NCBI GenBank assembly: GCA_030066475.1
Contig: JASJBO010000099.1
Location: 1-34,319, forward strand
DNA length: 34,319 nucleotides
Direction: 5' to 3'
From: Myxococcota bacterium
GTDB taxonomy: Bacteria > Myxococcota_A > UBA9160 > PR03
Part shown: one piece after another, positions 23,157-30,349 of the stretch
How the letters are laid out: each line of letters starts with the position of its first letter
Position numbering within the stretch: the first letter of the stretch is position 1
The notes under the pieces: generated by a model
Databases searched by the model: none
What the model saw: only the letters and a program-made list of their open reading frames with translations
Told to the model about the DNA's origin: nothing
Position numbers and translations under genes: made by a program

Positions 23157-24955
23157 AACGGGAACACGAGGGGAGTGACCAGCAGCGTGGTCGCCCAGGT
23201 GAGCAGCAGCAGCGGCACGCCCACCTTCACGAAGTCGAGGAACCGATAGCCGCCGGGCGTGACGACCAGCGTCACCACCGGCGTCGAAACCGGGGTCACG
23301 AAGGCGGCCGACGCGGCGATCGCCACCGTCATCGCCATCGGATAGGGCGAGACGCCGAGGACCTCGGCCGCCCGCACCGCGATCGGCGCCATCAGCACCG
23401 CGGTGGCGGTGTTCGAGAGCACCAGACCCATGCCGGCCGTCACGAAGAACAGCGCGCTCAGCACCAGACGGGGGCCCACGTCCTCCAGGCCCGTCACCAG
23501 CTTCCCCACCAGCAGGTCGACGCCGCCGCTGCGCTCGAGCGCGTCGGCCAGCGGAAGCATGCCCGCGATCAGGACCACGCTGCTCCAGTGGATGGCGCGG
23601 TAGCCGTCCTCCATGCTGAGGCAGCGCGTGAACACGGCCGCCAGCGCGGCGATCAGCACGGCGGCAACGACGGGAACCACCTCGGTGGCCGAGAGCACCA
23701 CCATGCCGGCGAGGATCGCGAGCGCGGCCGGGGCGCGCCGGGCCGCGGGCGCCACCTCGTCGAGCTCGAGCGGGAGCGTCAGCACGACGAAGTCGTGGGT
23801 CTCGCCCTGGAGCCGCGCGATCGCGTCCCAGGCGCCGGCCACCAGCAGCGAGTCGCCCGAGTCGAGCGGCTCGTCGACGAAGTCCGACACGATCTCGTCG
23901 CGCCGTCGCAGTCCGAGCACGTGCAGCCCGTGCGCCGAGCGGAACGAGGTCTCGCGCAGCGCGCGGCCGACGAGCTGCGACTCGGGATGCACCAGCACCA
24001 CCGCCAGGCCGAGTGCCCGCTTCAGGCGCGCCACGTCGGGGCCGGCCGGCACGAGCTCGAGACGCTCCCCCGCGGCGAGTGCCTCGGCGTCGTCGGGTCG
24101 CGCCACCACCACGAGCACGTCGCCGGCGTGGATCTCGGCGTCGGGACCCGGCGACGGCAGCATGTCGCGGCGACCCAGCCGACCCAGGCGCTCGATCCCG
24201 ATCACGCGCGCGCGGTAGCGACTGCCGAGCTCGATGTCCGACAGGCTCTTCCCAACCGCGTCCGCGCCCGGCGGCACGCGCAGGGCGTGGCCCTGGTCCG
24301 CGAGCCCGAACCCGTTCCACAGGTCGTCGAGGGTGCGGTCGGTGCTCTTCGGCGGTGCCGGCTCGCCGCCCGGAAGCAGGTGCCGTCCCAGCAGCCACAT
24401 GTAGAGGATCGTGACGACGAGGACCGCCAGCCCGATCGGCGTGAAGCTGAAGAAGTTGAAGGGCTCCATGCCGCGGCTGCCCAGCTCTGCGCTCACCACC
24501 AGGTTGGGCGTGGTCGCGATCAGGGTCAGCATGCCGCTGACCAGCGCCGCGAACGAGAGCGGCATCAGCAGCCGGCTGGCGTCGAGGGAAGTGCGGGCGG
24601 TGACGGTGAGGACGACCGGGATGAACACCGCCGTCACCGCGGTGGAGCTCATCACGCTGCCGAGCCCGGCGGCGACCCCCATCAGCAGCACCAGCATGCG
24701 CGTCTCGCTGCTGCCGCCGACGCGCATCAGCCAGCGGCCGGTGGCGAAGGCCACGCCCGTGCGGTTGAGCATCTCGCCCACCACGAGCAGCCCCGCCACC
24801 AGCAGCACCACCGGGTCGCCGAAGCCCGCCAGCGCCTGGCGCGGGGTCGCGACGCCCGTGAGCATCAGCGCCAGCACCACGCCGAGCGCGACGACGTCGA
24901 GCCGCACGCGCCCCGAGGCGAACAGGATTCCCGCCATCCCCAGGATGGCGAACAC
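23153..24955 (-). CDS. SLC13-type (DASS) permease with two RCK_C domains
   Basis: A 600-residue inner-membrane transporter. The membrane part is split into an N-terminal half (about 1-180, with GFGDPVVLLVAGLLVVGEMLNRTGVA and the MSSTAVTAVFIPVVL / IATTPNLVVSAEL signatures of SLC13 carriers) and a C-terminal half (about 400-600, with SNTATAVLMAPIA). Between them lie two soluble RCK_C/TrkA-C-like domains (HALRVPPGADAVGKSLSDIELGSRYRARVIGI... and ...VHPESQLVGRALRETSFRSAHGLHVLGLRR). Relatives carry dicarboxylates, sulphate or similar anions. The GTG start is conservative: it has no ribosome site, while a CTG at 24976 with GGAGAG upstream would give the more usual STDATIVFAIL start. It ends the sigma/anti-sigma operon. 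Confidence 0.9.
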   Translation of the reverse strand: MFAILGMAGILFASGRVRLDVVALGVVLALMLTGVATPRQALAGFGDPVVLLVAGLLVVGEMLNRTGVAFATGRWLMRVGGSSETRMLVLLMGVAAGLGSVMSSTAVTAVFIPVVLTVTARTSLDASRLLMPLSFAALVSGMLTLIATTPNLVVSAELGSRGMEPFNFFSFTPIGLAVLVVTILYMWLLGRHLLPGGEPAPPKSTDRTLDDLWNGFGLADQGHALRVPPGADAVGKSLSDIELGSRYRARVIGIERLGRLGRRDMLPSPGPDAEIHAGDVLVVVARPDDAEALAAGERLELVPAGPDVARLKRALGLAVVLVHPESQLVGRALRETSFRSAHGLHVLGLRRRDEIVSDFVDEPLDSGDSLLVAGAWDAIARLQGETHDFVVLTLPLELDEVAPAARRAPAALAILAGMVVLSATEVVPVVAAVLIAALAAVFTRCLSMEDGYRAIHWSSVVLIAGMLPLADALERSGGVDLLVGKLVTGLEDVGPRLVLSALFFVTAGMGLVLSNTATAVLMAPIAVRAAEVLGVSPYPMAMTVAIAASAAFVTPVSTPVVTLVVTPGGYRFLDFVKVGVPLLLLTWATTLLVTPLVFPF

Positions 24956-24994
24956 GATGGTGGCGTCGGTGCTCAGGGGGCTCTCCGCTTCGGA

Positions 24995-26338
24995 CTACGG
25001 GACGCGCTCGATCGAGCGCACGAGCGTAGCGGCTGGCTCTCCGGCCGCGCGCAGCTCGACCCGATGGCGCCCGGCCCCGAGCCAGCGCGGCGGGATCTCC
25101 AGCTCGGCGCTCCGCACGCCGGGCTCGATCTGCAGCCGCTCGCGCAGCTCGCGGCGCCCGTCGGGGCCGGTGACCCGCACCTCCACCTCGGCGGGACCCG
25201 CCAGGTCGGGCCCCAGCGGAACCTGCAGGCGGAAGCCGCGGAGGGCGACGAGGGCGGGCACGCCCACCTGCGGCTCGTCGGCCACGACGACTTGCCCCGC
25301 GCGGGGTGGGCTCCGGGCTGCGAGCGCGTCCGCGACCGCGGCCGCGAGCGCATTCGCTTCGGGGTCGGGCTGCGCGCGGAACCTGACGCGCGGCTCCGCC
25401 GGCGCCGCCCGCTGCCGGGTCATCCCCCGCAGCCGCTCCTCGTCGACCGCCTCCGCGGCCGCGTCGAGTCGGCGCGCCACGCTGCCCAGATCGGGAGGTG
25501 CCTGCTGCGCCTCCGGGACGTCCACCTCCCCCTCGCCGAGCTGCTCGAGCGCGGCGACGCGGGCCGGGGCCTCCGCTGCCGCCAGCTCGCGCTTCTCGGG
25601 TGCGGGAGACGCCGGCGCCGCGGGCAGCGGGACCCGCTCCGGCTCCGGTGCCTCGAGCGCACGCTCGAGGCGCCGGACGCGCGGCGCGTTCGCGGTCGCC
25701 TTCGTGTCCTCGGTGCGGACCGCGAAGCGCTCGGGCCGAGACGACGGCTCGGGCACGGACCGGCCGGACGCAGGCGACGGCGCGCCTTCGAACGAGTCGG
25801 GCTCGGGCATCGACCTGCGGGCGATCGGCTCGGGCGCGGCCGCGGGCTCGCGCGCCAGCGGCGGCAGCGCGGTGCGGTACAGCACCGGGAACAGCAGCAG
25901 CCCGACCAGCGCGTAGGCGAAGGCCGGATGCCAGACGAGCCGGCCGAGGGCGCCGAGCCAGCCCCGCGACGGCCGCGCGGGCGCAGCGCGAGGGGGCCTT
26001 CGCGCCGGAGCCGCGAGCGCTGCGGGGTCGAACGCGCGCAGCGCGCGCAGCTCGTCGCGACACGCGGGGCACGCGGCCACGTGGGCCGAGATGCGCGCGC
26101 GCGCCTCCGGCGCGAGCGCGCCCGGATCCTCCTCGTAGCGCGCCAGCAGCTCCGGCCCCGGATGCGCCGGCTCGGCGGCACCCGCCCGCAGCGCGGCGTG
26201 CAGCTCGGTCCAGGCGCGCACCTCGGCCGCGCACGCCCTGCAGCGCGGGTAGTGCTCGCGGAAGTCGTCGAAGGCCGCGTCGCGCGGCGCCTCCAGGAAG
26301 GCGAGCAGGTCGATGCGTTCCGAGCGGGCGCAGCTCAT
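24995..26338 (-). CDS. Zinc-finger anti-sigma factor with long extracytoplasmic domain
   Basis: A 447-residue single-pass membrane protein. The cytoplasmic N terminus has two HCC-type zinc-binding motifs: H29-x3-C33-x2-C36 (REHYPRCRAC) and H86-x3-C90-x2-C93 (AHVAACPAC), typical of anti-sigma factors that sequester ECF sigma factors. One transmembrane helix (about 136-156, WHPAFAYALVGLLLFPVLY) follows. The periplasmic part is Pro/Ala/Glu-rich and disordered (about 160-340), then a beta-rich domain (AGPAEVEVRVTGPDGRRELRERLQIEPGVRSAELEIPPRWLGAGRHRVEL), possibly the sensor. The gene lies 49 bases after the sigma factor, its probable partner. What is sensed is not evident. Confidence 0.85.
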   Translation of the reverse strand: MSCARSERIDLLAFLEAPRDAAFDDFREHYPRCRACAAEVRAWTELHAALRAGAAEPAHPGPELLARYEEDPGALAPEARARISAHVAACPACRDELRALRAFDPAALAAPARRPPRAAPARPSRGWLGALGRLVWHPAFAYALVGLLLFPVLYRTALPPLAREPAAAPEPIARRSMPEPDSFEGAPSPASGRSVPEPSSRPERFAVRTEDTKATANAPRVRRLERALEAPEPERVPLPAAPASPAPEKRELAAAEAPARVAALEQLGEGEVDVPEAQQAPPDLGSVARRLDAAAEAVDEERLRGMTRQRAAPAEPRVRFRAQPDPEANALAAAVADALAARSPPRAGQVVVADEPQVGVPALVALRGFRLQVPLGPDLAGPAEVEVRVTGPDGRRELRERLQIEPGVRSAELEIPPRWLGAGRHRVELRAAGEPAATLVRSIERVP

Positions 26339-26387
26339 CGTGCCGCAGCTCTCCCCTCCACAGGTCTCTCGTGCGGGCCGTTCCGGA

Positions 26388-26951
26388 TCACGGGTCCTCC
26401 GCCGTCTCGGCCAGGCGCGCGCGCAGCCCCGCCAGCCCGTCGCGCAGCCGGCGCTTCAGGGTACCGAGTGGGACCCCGCTGCGATCGCTCGCCTCCTGGT
26501 AGCTGCACCCTTCGACGTAGACGCGCGTGACGCACTCGCGTTCGGCGTCGGGCAGCGCGGCGAGCGCGGCGTCGAGGTCGCGGCGCGCCTCGGGGGCGAG
26601 CGGCTCCGACTCGAACGGCAGGGCCGCGCGGGCGCTCTCCTCCTCCCAGGCCAGCGTCTCCTTCTCGCCGTGGCGCAGGCGCCGCTTCAGCCGGTCCATG
26701 AACTTGTTGCGCGTGATGATCCGCACGTAGCCCACGAAGGCCTGCGGGTCGCGCAGCCGACCCGCGCGCGCATTGCGCACCACCGAGAGCAGCACCTCCT
26801 GGCGCAGATCGTCCCACTCGTCCTCGAAGTCGAAGGCGCGCAGCTGGAGCAGGAAGCTCGTCACCAGGCGCTGGAACCGCAGGAAGGCGACGCGGTCGCC
26901 CTCGAGCAGGCGCTCGAGGATCGCGTTCCAGTCCTCGCCCCCGGCCGCCAT
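26388..26951 (-). CDS. ECF-type RNA polymerase sigma factor
   Basis: A 187-residue sigma-70 family protein with only regions 2 and 4. Region 2 is seen at about 22-92 (EDEWDDLRQEVLLSVVRN and AFVGYVRIITRNKFMDRLKRRLR, the -10-binding helix). Region 4 lies at 126-180 (LDAALAALPDAERECVTRVYVEGCSYQEASDRSGVPLGTLKRRLRDGLAGLRARL, a helix-turn-helix for the -35). The linker is acidic. It should be held inactive by the zinc-finger anti-sigma factor encoded next. The ATG was chosen to fit the family length. A TAACTT -10-like box (minus strand, 26962-26967) lies so close that the transcript could have almost no leader. Target genes may include the divergent VIT/vWA gene. Confidence 0.9.
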   Translation of the reverse strand: MAAGGEDWNAILERLLEGDRVAFLRFQRLVTSFLLQLRAFDFEDEWDDLRQEVLLSVVRNARAGRLRDPQAFVGYVRIITRNKFMDRLKRRLRHGEKETLAWEEESARAALPFESEPLAPEARRDLDAALAALPDAERECVTRVYVEGCSYQEASDRSGVPLGTLKRRLRDGLAGLRARLAETAEDP

Positions 26952-27075
26952 CCCGATGCGCAAGTTAGCAGCCCTCCCGCTCGCAAGTCCGCGGAAATCC
27001 AAGGAACCACCCGCCGGGATCCGATCCGGGCCGCTCCGCAGACCTGTGTCGTGGAACCCCTGCTGGAGGTCTGCG

Positions 27076-29442
27076 ATGCGACGCAACCACGAACGACGAG
27101 TCCCGAGCACGATCCGCGCGCTGGGCGCCCTGCTGGCGCTGCTGCTGGCGCCCCCCGCCGGCTCGGAGCGGGTCGACCACCCGATCGCGGGCAGCGGCGC
27201 GCTGCGCGCGATCGGACCCGACGGCGCGCCCGGCGGCGACTGCCCGCTCGAGCACACCGACGTCCGGGTGGAGATCACGGGCTTCGTGGCGCGCGTGCGC
27301 GTGACGCAGACCTTCTCCAACCCCTTCCCCGACCCGATCGAGGCCGTCTACACCTTCCCCCTGTCGCACCGGGGGGCGGTCGACGCGCTCTGGATGCGCA
27401 CCGGCGAGCGCGAGATCCGCGGCGAGATCCACCGGCGCGAGGAGGCGCGGCGCCGCTACGAGGCGGCGCGCGACCGCGGCCAGGTGGCGAGCCTGCTCGA
27501 CCAGGAGCGCCCCAACGTGTTCACGCAGTCGGTCGCCAACCTGATGCCGGGCGCGCGGGTCGAGATCGAGATCCACTACGTCGAGACGCTCGAGTACGAG
27601 GCCGGCGCCTTCGAGTTCGCCTTCCCGACCGTCGTCGGCCCGCGCTTCGTGCCCGGCGCCGACCGGGTGCCCGACGCGGACCGCATCGCGCCGCCGGCCA
27701 CGCCCCAGGGCACCCGTGCGGGCCACGACCTGGCGATCGAGGTCGACGTGGACGCCGGCGTCCCGATCGAGGCGATCGAATCCGCGCTGCACGAGGTGGT
27801 GGTCGAGCGCGGACGCGATCCCGAGCGCGCCCGGGTGCGCCTGCGCCGGCGCGCCGAGATCCCGAACCGCGACTTCGTGCTGCGCGTCGCCGTGGCGGGC
27901 GACGACGTGCGCAGCGGCTGGTGGGCCCACCGCAGGGACGGCGAGGACGGCTACGCCACCTTCGTGCTGGTGCCTCCGGCGCGGGTCGAGCCGCGCGACG
28001 CCGCCCCCAAGGAGCTGGTCTTCGTGGTCGACCGCTCGGGCTCGCAGCGCGGCCTGCCGCTCGCCAAGGCCAAGGAGACGCTGCTCTGGATCCTCGAGCA
28101 CATGAACCCGCGCGACACCTTCCAGGTGATCGACTTCGGCAGCACCGCGAGCCGGCTGTTCGAGCGGCCGCGTCGCGCGGACGCCGCCAGCGTGGCGCGC
28201 GCGCGCCGCTACATCGAGGCGCTGCGCGCCAACGGCGGCACCATGATGGCCGAGGCGGTGCGCGAGGCGGCGGCCGAGCCGGCCGCGGGCAACCGCCTGC
28301 GGATCGTCACCTTCATGACCGACGGCTACGTCGGCAACGACTACGAGGTGATCGACCTGGTGCGGCGCCTGCGCGGCACCTCGCGCTGGTTCCCGTTCGG
28401 CACGGGCAACTCGGTCAACCGCTTCCTGCTCGACCAGATGGCGCGCGAGGGCGGCGGCGAGGTCGAGACCGCGCTGCTGAACCGGCCGGGCGAGGAGGTC
28501 GCGCGCCGCTTCTGGGAGCGCATCGCGTCGCCGGTGCTGACCGACGTGCGCGTCGAGCTCGAGGGCCTCGACGTCCATGACGTCTTCCCGCGCGAGCCGT
28601 CCGACGTCTGGGCGGGCCGGCCGCTCGTCGTGCACGCGCGCTACCGCGAGCCCGGCCGCGGTCGCGTCGTGCTGACCGGCTTCCGCGGCGGCGAGCCCTA
28701 CCGCGAGGCCCTCGCCGTGCGGCTGCCGAAGCGCGAGCGCGACCACGACGCGCTCGCCTCGCTTTGGGCGCGCGCCAAGGTGGACGCGCTCCAGCGCCGC
28801 GACCTGCGCGCGCTCCAGAGCGGCCAGTTCCCCGAGGCGCTGCGCGAGGAGATCGTGGAGATCGCGCTCGCGCACCGGCTGGTCACGCCCTTCACCTCGT
28901 TCGTCGCGGTGGAGGACCGGGTGGTGAACCGCGACGGGCGGCCGGAGACCGTCGCGGTGCCGGTCGAGATGCCGCAGGGCGTGAGCTACGAGGGCGTGTT
29001 CGGCAAGGAGGAGGCGAGCAGGATGGCACGGCGCCAGCTCGCGAACGCGCCGATGGCCGGCCTCCCGCGGGCGCGCAGCGTCACGGAGGGGAGGAGGCTT
29101 CGGGCGATGCCGTCGGAAGCGGCGCTGTCGCTCGATACTGCGACGCCCGCACCGAGCGTCGCCGAGCCGGAGCAGGAGCCGGCACTCGCGCGGCTGGCTC
29201 CCGCGCTCCGGGCGCTGCTCGCGAACGGCGCGGTCGCCGCACCGGGCGTGGAGCTGCAGGACGGACGCGTGCGCGTGCGAATCGTGACGACGGAGGCGAC
29301 CGATGCACTGATCGAGCGTCTGGAAGCCGCCGGCCTCGAGGTGGAGCGACGCGGCGAGGAGAGCGTGCTTGGCTGGGTCGAGATCGAACAGCTCGAAGCG
29401 CTCGCGCGCCTCGAAGGCGTGGTCCGAATCGAGGTACCGTAG
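27076..29442 (+). CDS. VIT and von Willebrand factor A domain protein
   Basis: A 788-residue exported protein. The signal is TIRALGALLALLLAPPAGS. A VIT domain spans about 55-170 (EHTDVRVEITGFVARVRVTQTFSNPFPDPIEAVYTFPL and EARRRYEAARDRGQVASLLDQERPNVFTQSVANLMPG). The vWA domain, about 312-480, has a complete MIDAS: D319-R-S321-G-S323, T389 and D416. A family segment FREEIVEIALAHRLVTPFTSFVAVE-like stretch comes next (about 590-620). The C-terminal 65 residues form a separate alpha/beta module ending VVRIEVP. There is no sortase-type or membrane anchor. GGAGGT lies before the ATG. Divergent from the ECF sigma factor by 124 bases, it is a candidate target of that system. It probably mediates metal-dependent protein binding outside the inner membrane. 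Confidence 0.9.
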   Translation: MRRNHERRVPSTIRALGALLALLLAPPAGSERVDHPIAGSGALRAIGPDGAPGGDCPLEHTDVRVEITGFVARVRVTQTFSNPFPDPIEAVYTFPLSHRGAVDALWMRTGEREIRGEIHRREEARRRYEAARDRGQVASLLDQERPNVFTQSVANLMPGARVEIEIHYVETLEYEAGAFEFAFPTVVGPRFVPGADRVPDADRIAPPATPQGTRAGHDLAIEVDVDAGVPIEAIESALHEVVVERGRDPERARVRLRRRAEIPNRDFVLRVAVAGDDVRSGWWAHRRDGEDGYATFVLVPPARVEPRDAAPKELVFVVDRSGSQRGLPLAKAKETLLWILEHMNPRDTFQVIDFGSTASRLFERPRRADAASVARARRYIEALRANGGTMMAEAVREAAAEPAAGNRLRIVTFMTDGYVGNDYEVIDLVRRLRGTSRWFPFGTGNSVNRFLLDQMAREGGGEVETALLNRPGEEVARRFWERIASPVLTDVRVELEGLDVHDVFPREPSDVWAGRPLVVHARYREPGRGRVVLTGFRGGEPYREALAVRLPKRERDHDALASLWARAKVDALQRRDLRALQSGQFPEALREEIVEIALAHRLVTPFTSFVAVEDRVVNRDGRPETVAVPVEMPQGVSYEGVFGKEEASRMARRQLANAPMAGLPRARSVTEGRRLRAMPSEAALSLDTATPAPSVAEPEQEPALARLAPALRALLANGAVAAPGVELQDGRVRVRIVTTEATDALIERLEAAGLEVERRGEESVLGWVEIEQLEALARLEGVVRIEVP

Positions 29443-29457
29443 CTCCGGGGCGCTCGC

Positions 29458-30255
29458 CTACTCGAGCCCCATCAGCCGTGCCACGCCGTGGCGGTGGCCG
29501 GCGGTGTAGCCGCCGTCCACCACCAGGGCGTGGCCGGTCACGAAGGAGGACTCGTCCGAGGCGAGGAACAGCGCGGCGTTGGCGATCTCGTCGGGGCGGC
29601 CGAAGCGCCCCAGCTGGTGGGCGTCGCGGATCCGCTCGCGGATTGCCTCCATCCCGGGGTTCTCCCAGATGCTGTCGAAGAGCGGCGTCTCGATGAAGCC
29701 GGGGCAGATCGCGTTGACCCGGATGCCGCGCCGCGCGTAGTCGATCGCCATGTTGCGCATCAGCACCACCACCGCGCCCTTCGACGCGTTGTAGGCGCTG
29801 CCGCCCTCGAAGCCCTCGATGCCCTCGACGCTCGCGATGTGCACCACGCTGCCGCGGCCGCGCTCGAGCAGCTTCGGGATCGCGAAGCGGCTGGCCAGGA
29901 AGGTGCCGCGCAGGTTCACGTCCATCACCCGGTCCCAGTCCGCCGGGTCGATCAGGTGCACCGGCCCGCCGCCGCCGATCCCGGCCGAGTTGACCAGCAC
30001 GTCCACGCCGCCGAGCACGTCGGCCGCCGCCTCGACCCAGCTCGACACCGCCTCGGCGTCGCGCACGTCGCCCGTCGCGAAGTGCGAGGCGGACGCGCAC
30101 CGGGCGGCCTCGGCCCAGTCGCCCTTCTCGTCGGCCGCGTTCAGGTCGAAGCCCGAGACCGCGGCGCCCTCCTCCGCGAAGCGCCGCGCGCACGCCGCCC
30201 CGATTCCCGAGGCCGCCCCGGTCACCAGCGCCACGCGCCCGTCGAGTCGTCCCAT
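29458..30255 (-). CDS. Short-chain dehydrogenase/reductase (SDR)
   Basis: A classical 265-residue NAD(P)-dependent SDR with a Rossmann fold. The cofactor motif is TGAASGIG (12-19), with D37 after the second strand suggesting NAD(H) preference. NSAG (89-92), catalytic N114, S142 (HIASVEG), Y155 and K159 (SAYNASKGA) form the tetrad. The PGFIETPLFDSIWENPG substrate loop and the C-terminal FVTGHALVVDGGYTAG are complete. The substrate is unknown. The ATG has GAGGGAGCGA upstream. It runs co-directionally after the beta-helix gene with a 94-base spacer and converges with the VIT/vWA gene across 15 bases. Confidence 0.93.
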   Translation of the reverse strand: MGRLDGRVALVTGAASGIGAACARRFAEEGAAVSGFDLNAADEKGDWAEAARCASASHFATGDVRDAEAVSSWVEAAADVLGGVDVLVNSAGIGGGGPVHLIDPADWDRVMDVNLRGTFLASRFAIPKLLERGRGSVVHIASVEGIEGFEGGSAYNASKGAVVVLMRNMAIDYARRGIRVNAICPGFIETPLFDSIWENPGMEAIRERIRDAHQLGRFGRPDEIANAALFLASDESSFVTGHALVVDGGYTAGHRHGVARLMGLE

Positions 30256-30286
30256 GTTCGCTCCCTCGCCGACGTGGCCACAGCCT

Positions 30287-30292
30287 ACGGTA
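30287..30292 (-). promoter_or_regulatory. Candidate -10 element upstream of the SDR gene
   Basis: On the minus strand this reads GCTACCGT (box TACCGT), 31 bases before the ATG of the SDR. It matches the GCTANNNT pattern seen before other genes in this window. No strong -35 is visible. Confidence 0.3.
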
Positions 30293-30349
30293 GCGATTGG
30301 GAAGCGCGAGGGGCGGGCGGCCGTGCGCGGCGCCCACGACGTCGGCGAG

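Noticed and set aside
27003..27058. Two GGAACC sequences (27003-27008 and 27053-27058) resembling an ECF-type -35 element upstream of the VIT/vWA gene
   Set aside because: Neither has a recognisable ECF -10 at 16-17 bases, and the second is too near the start codon. Kept only as a hint for the regulon test.
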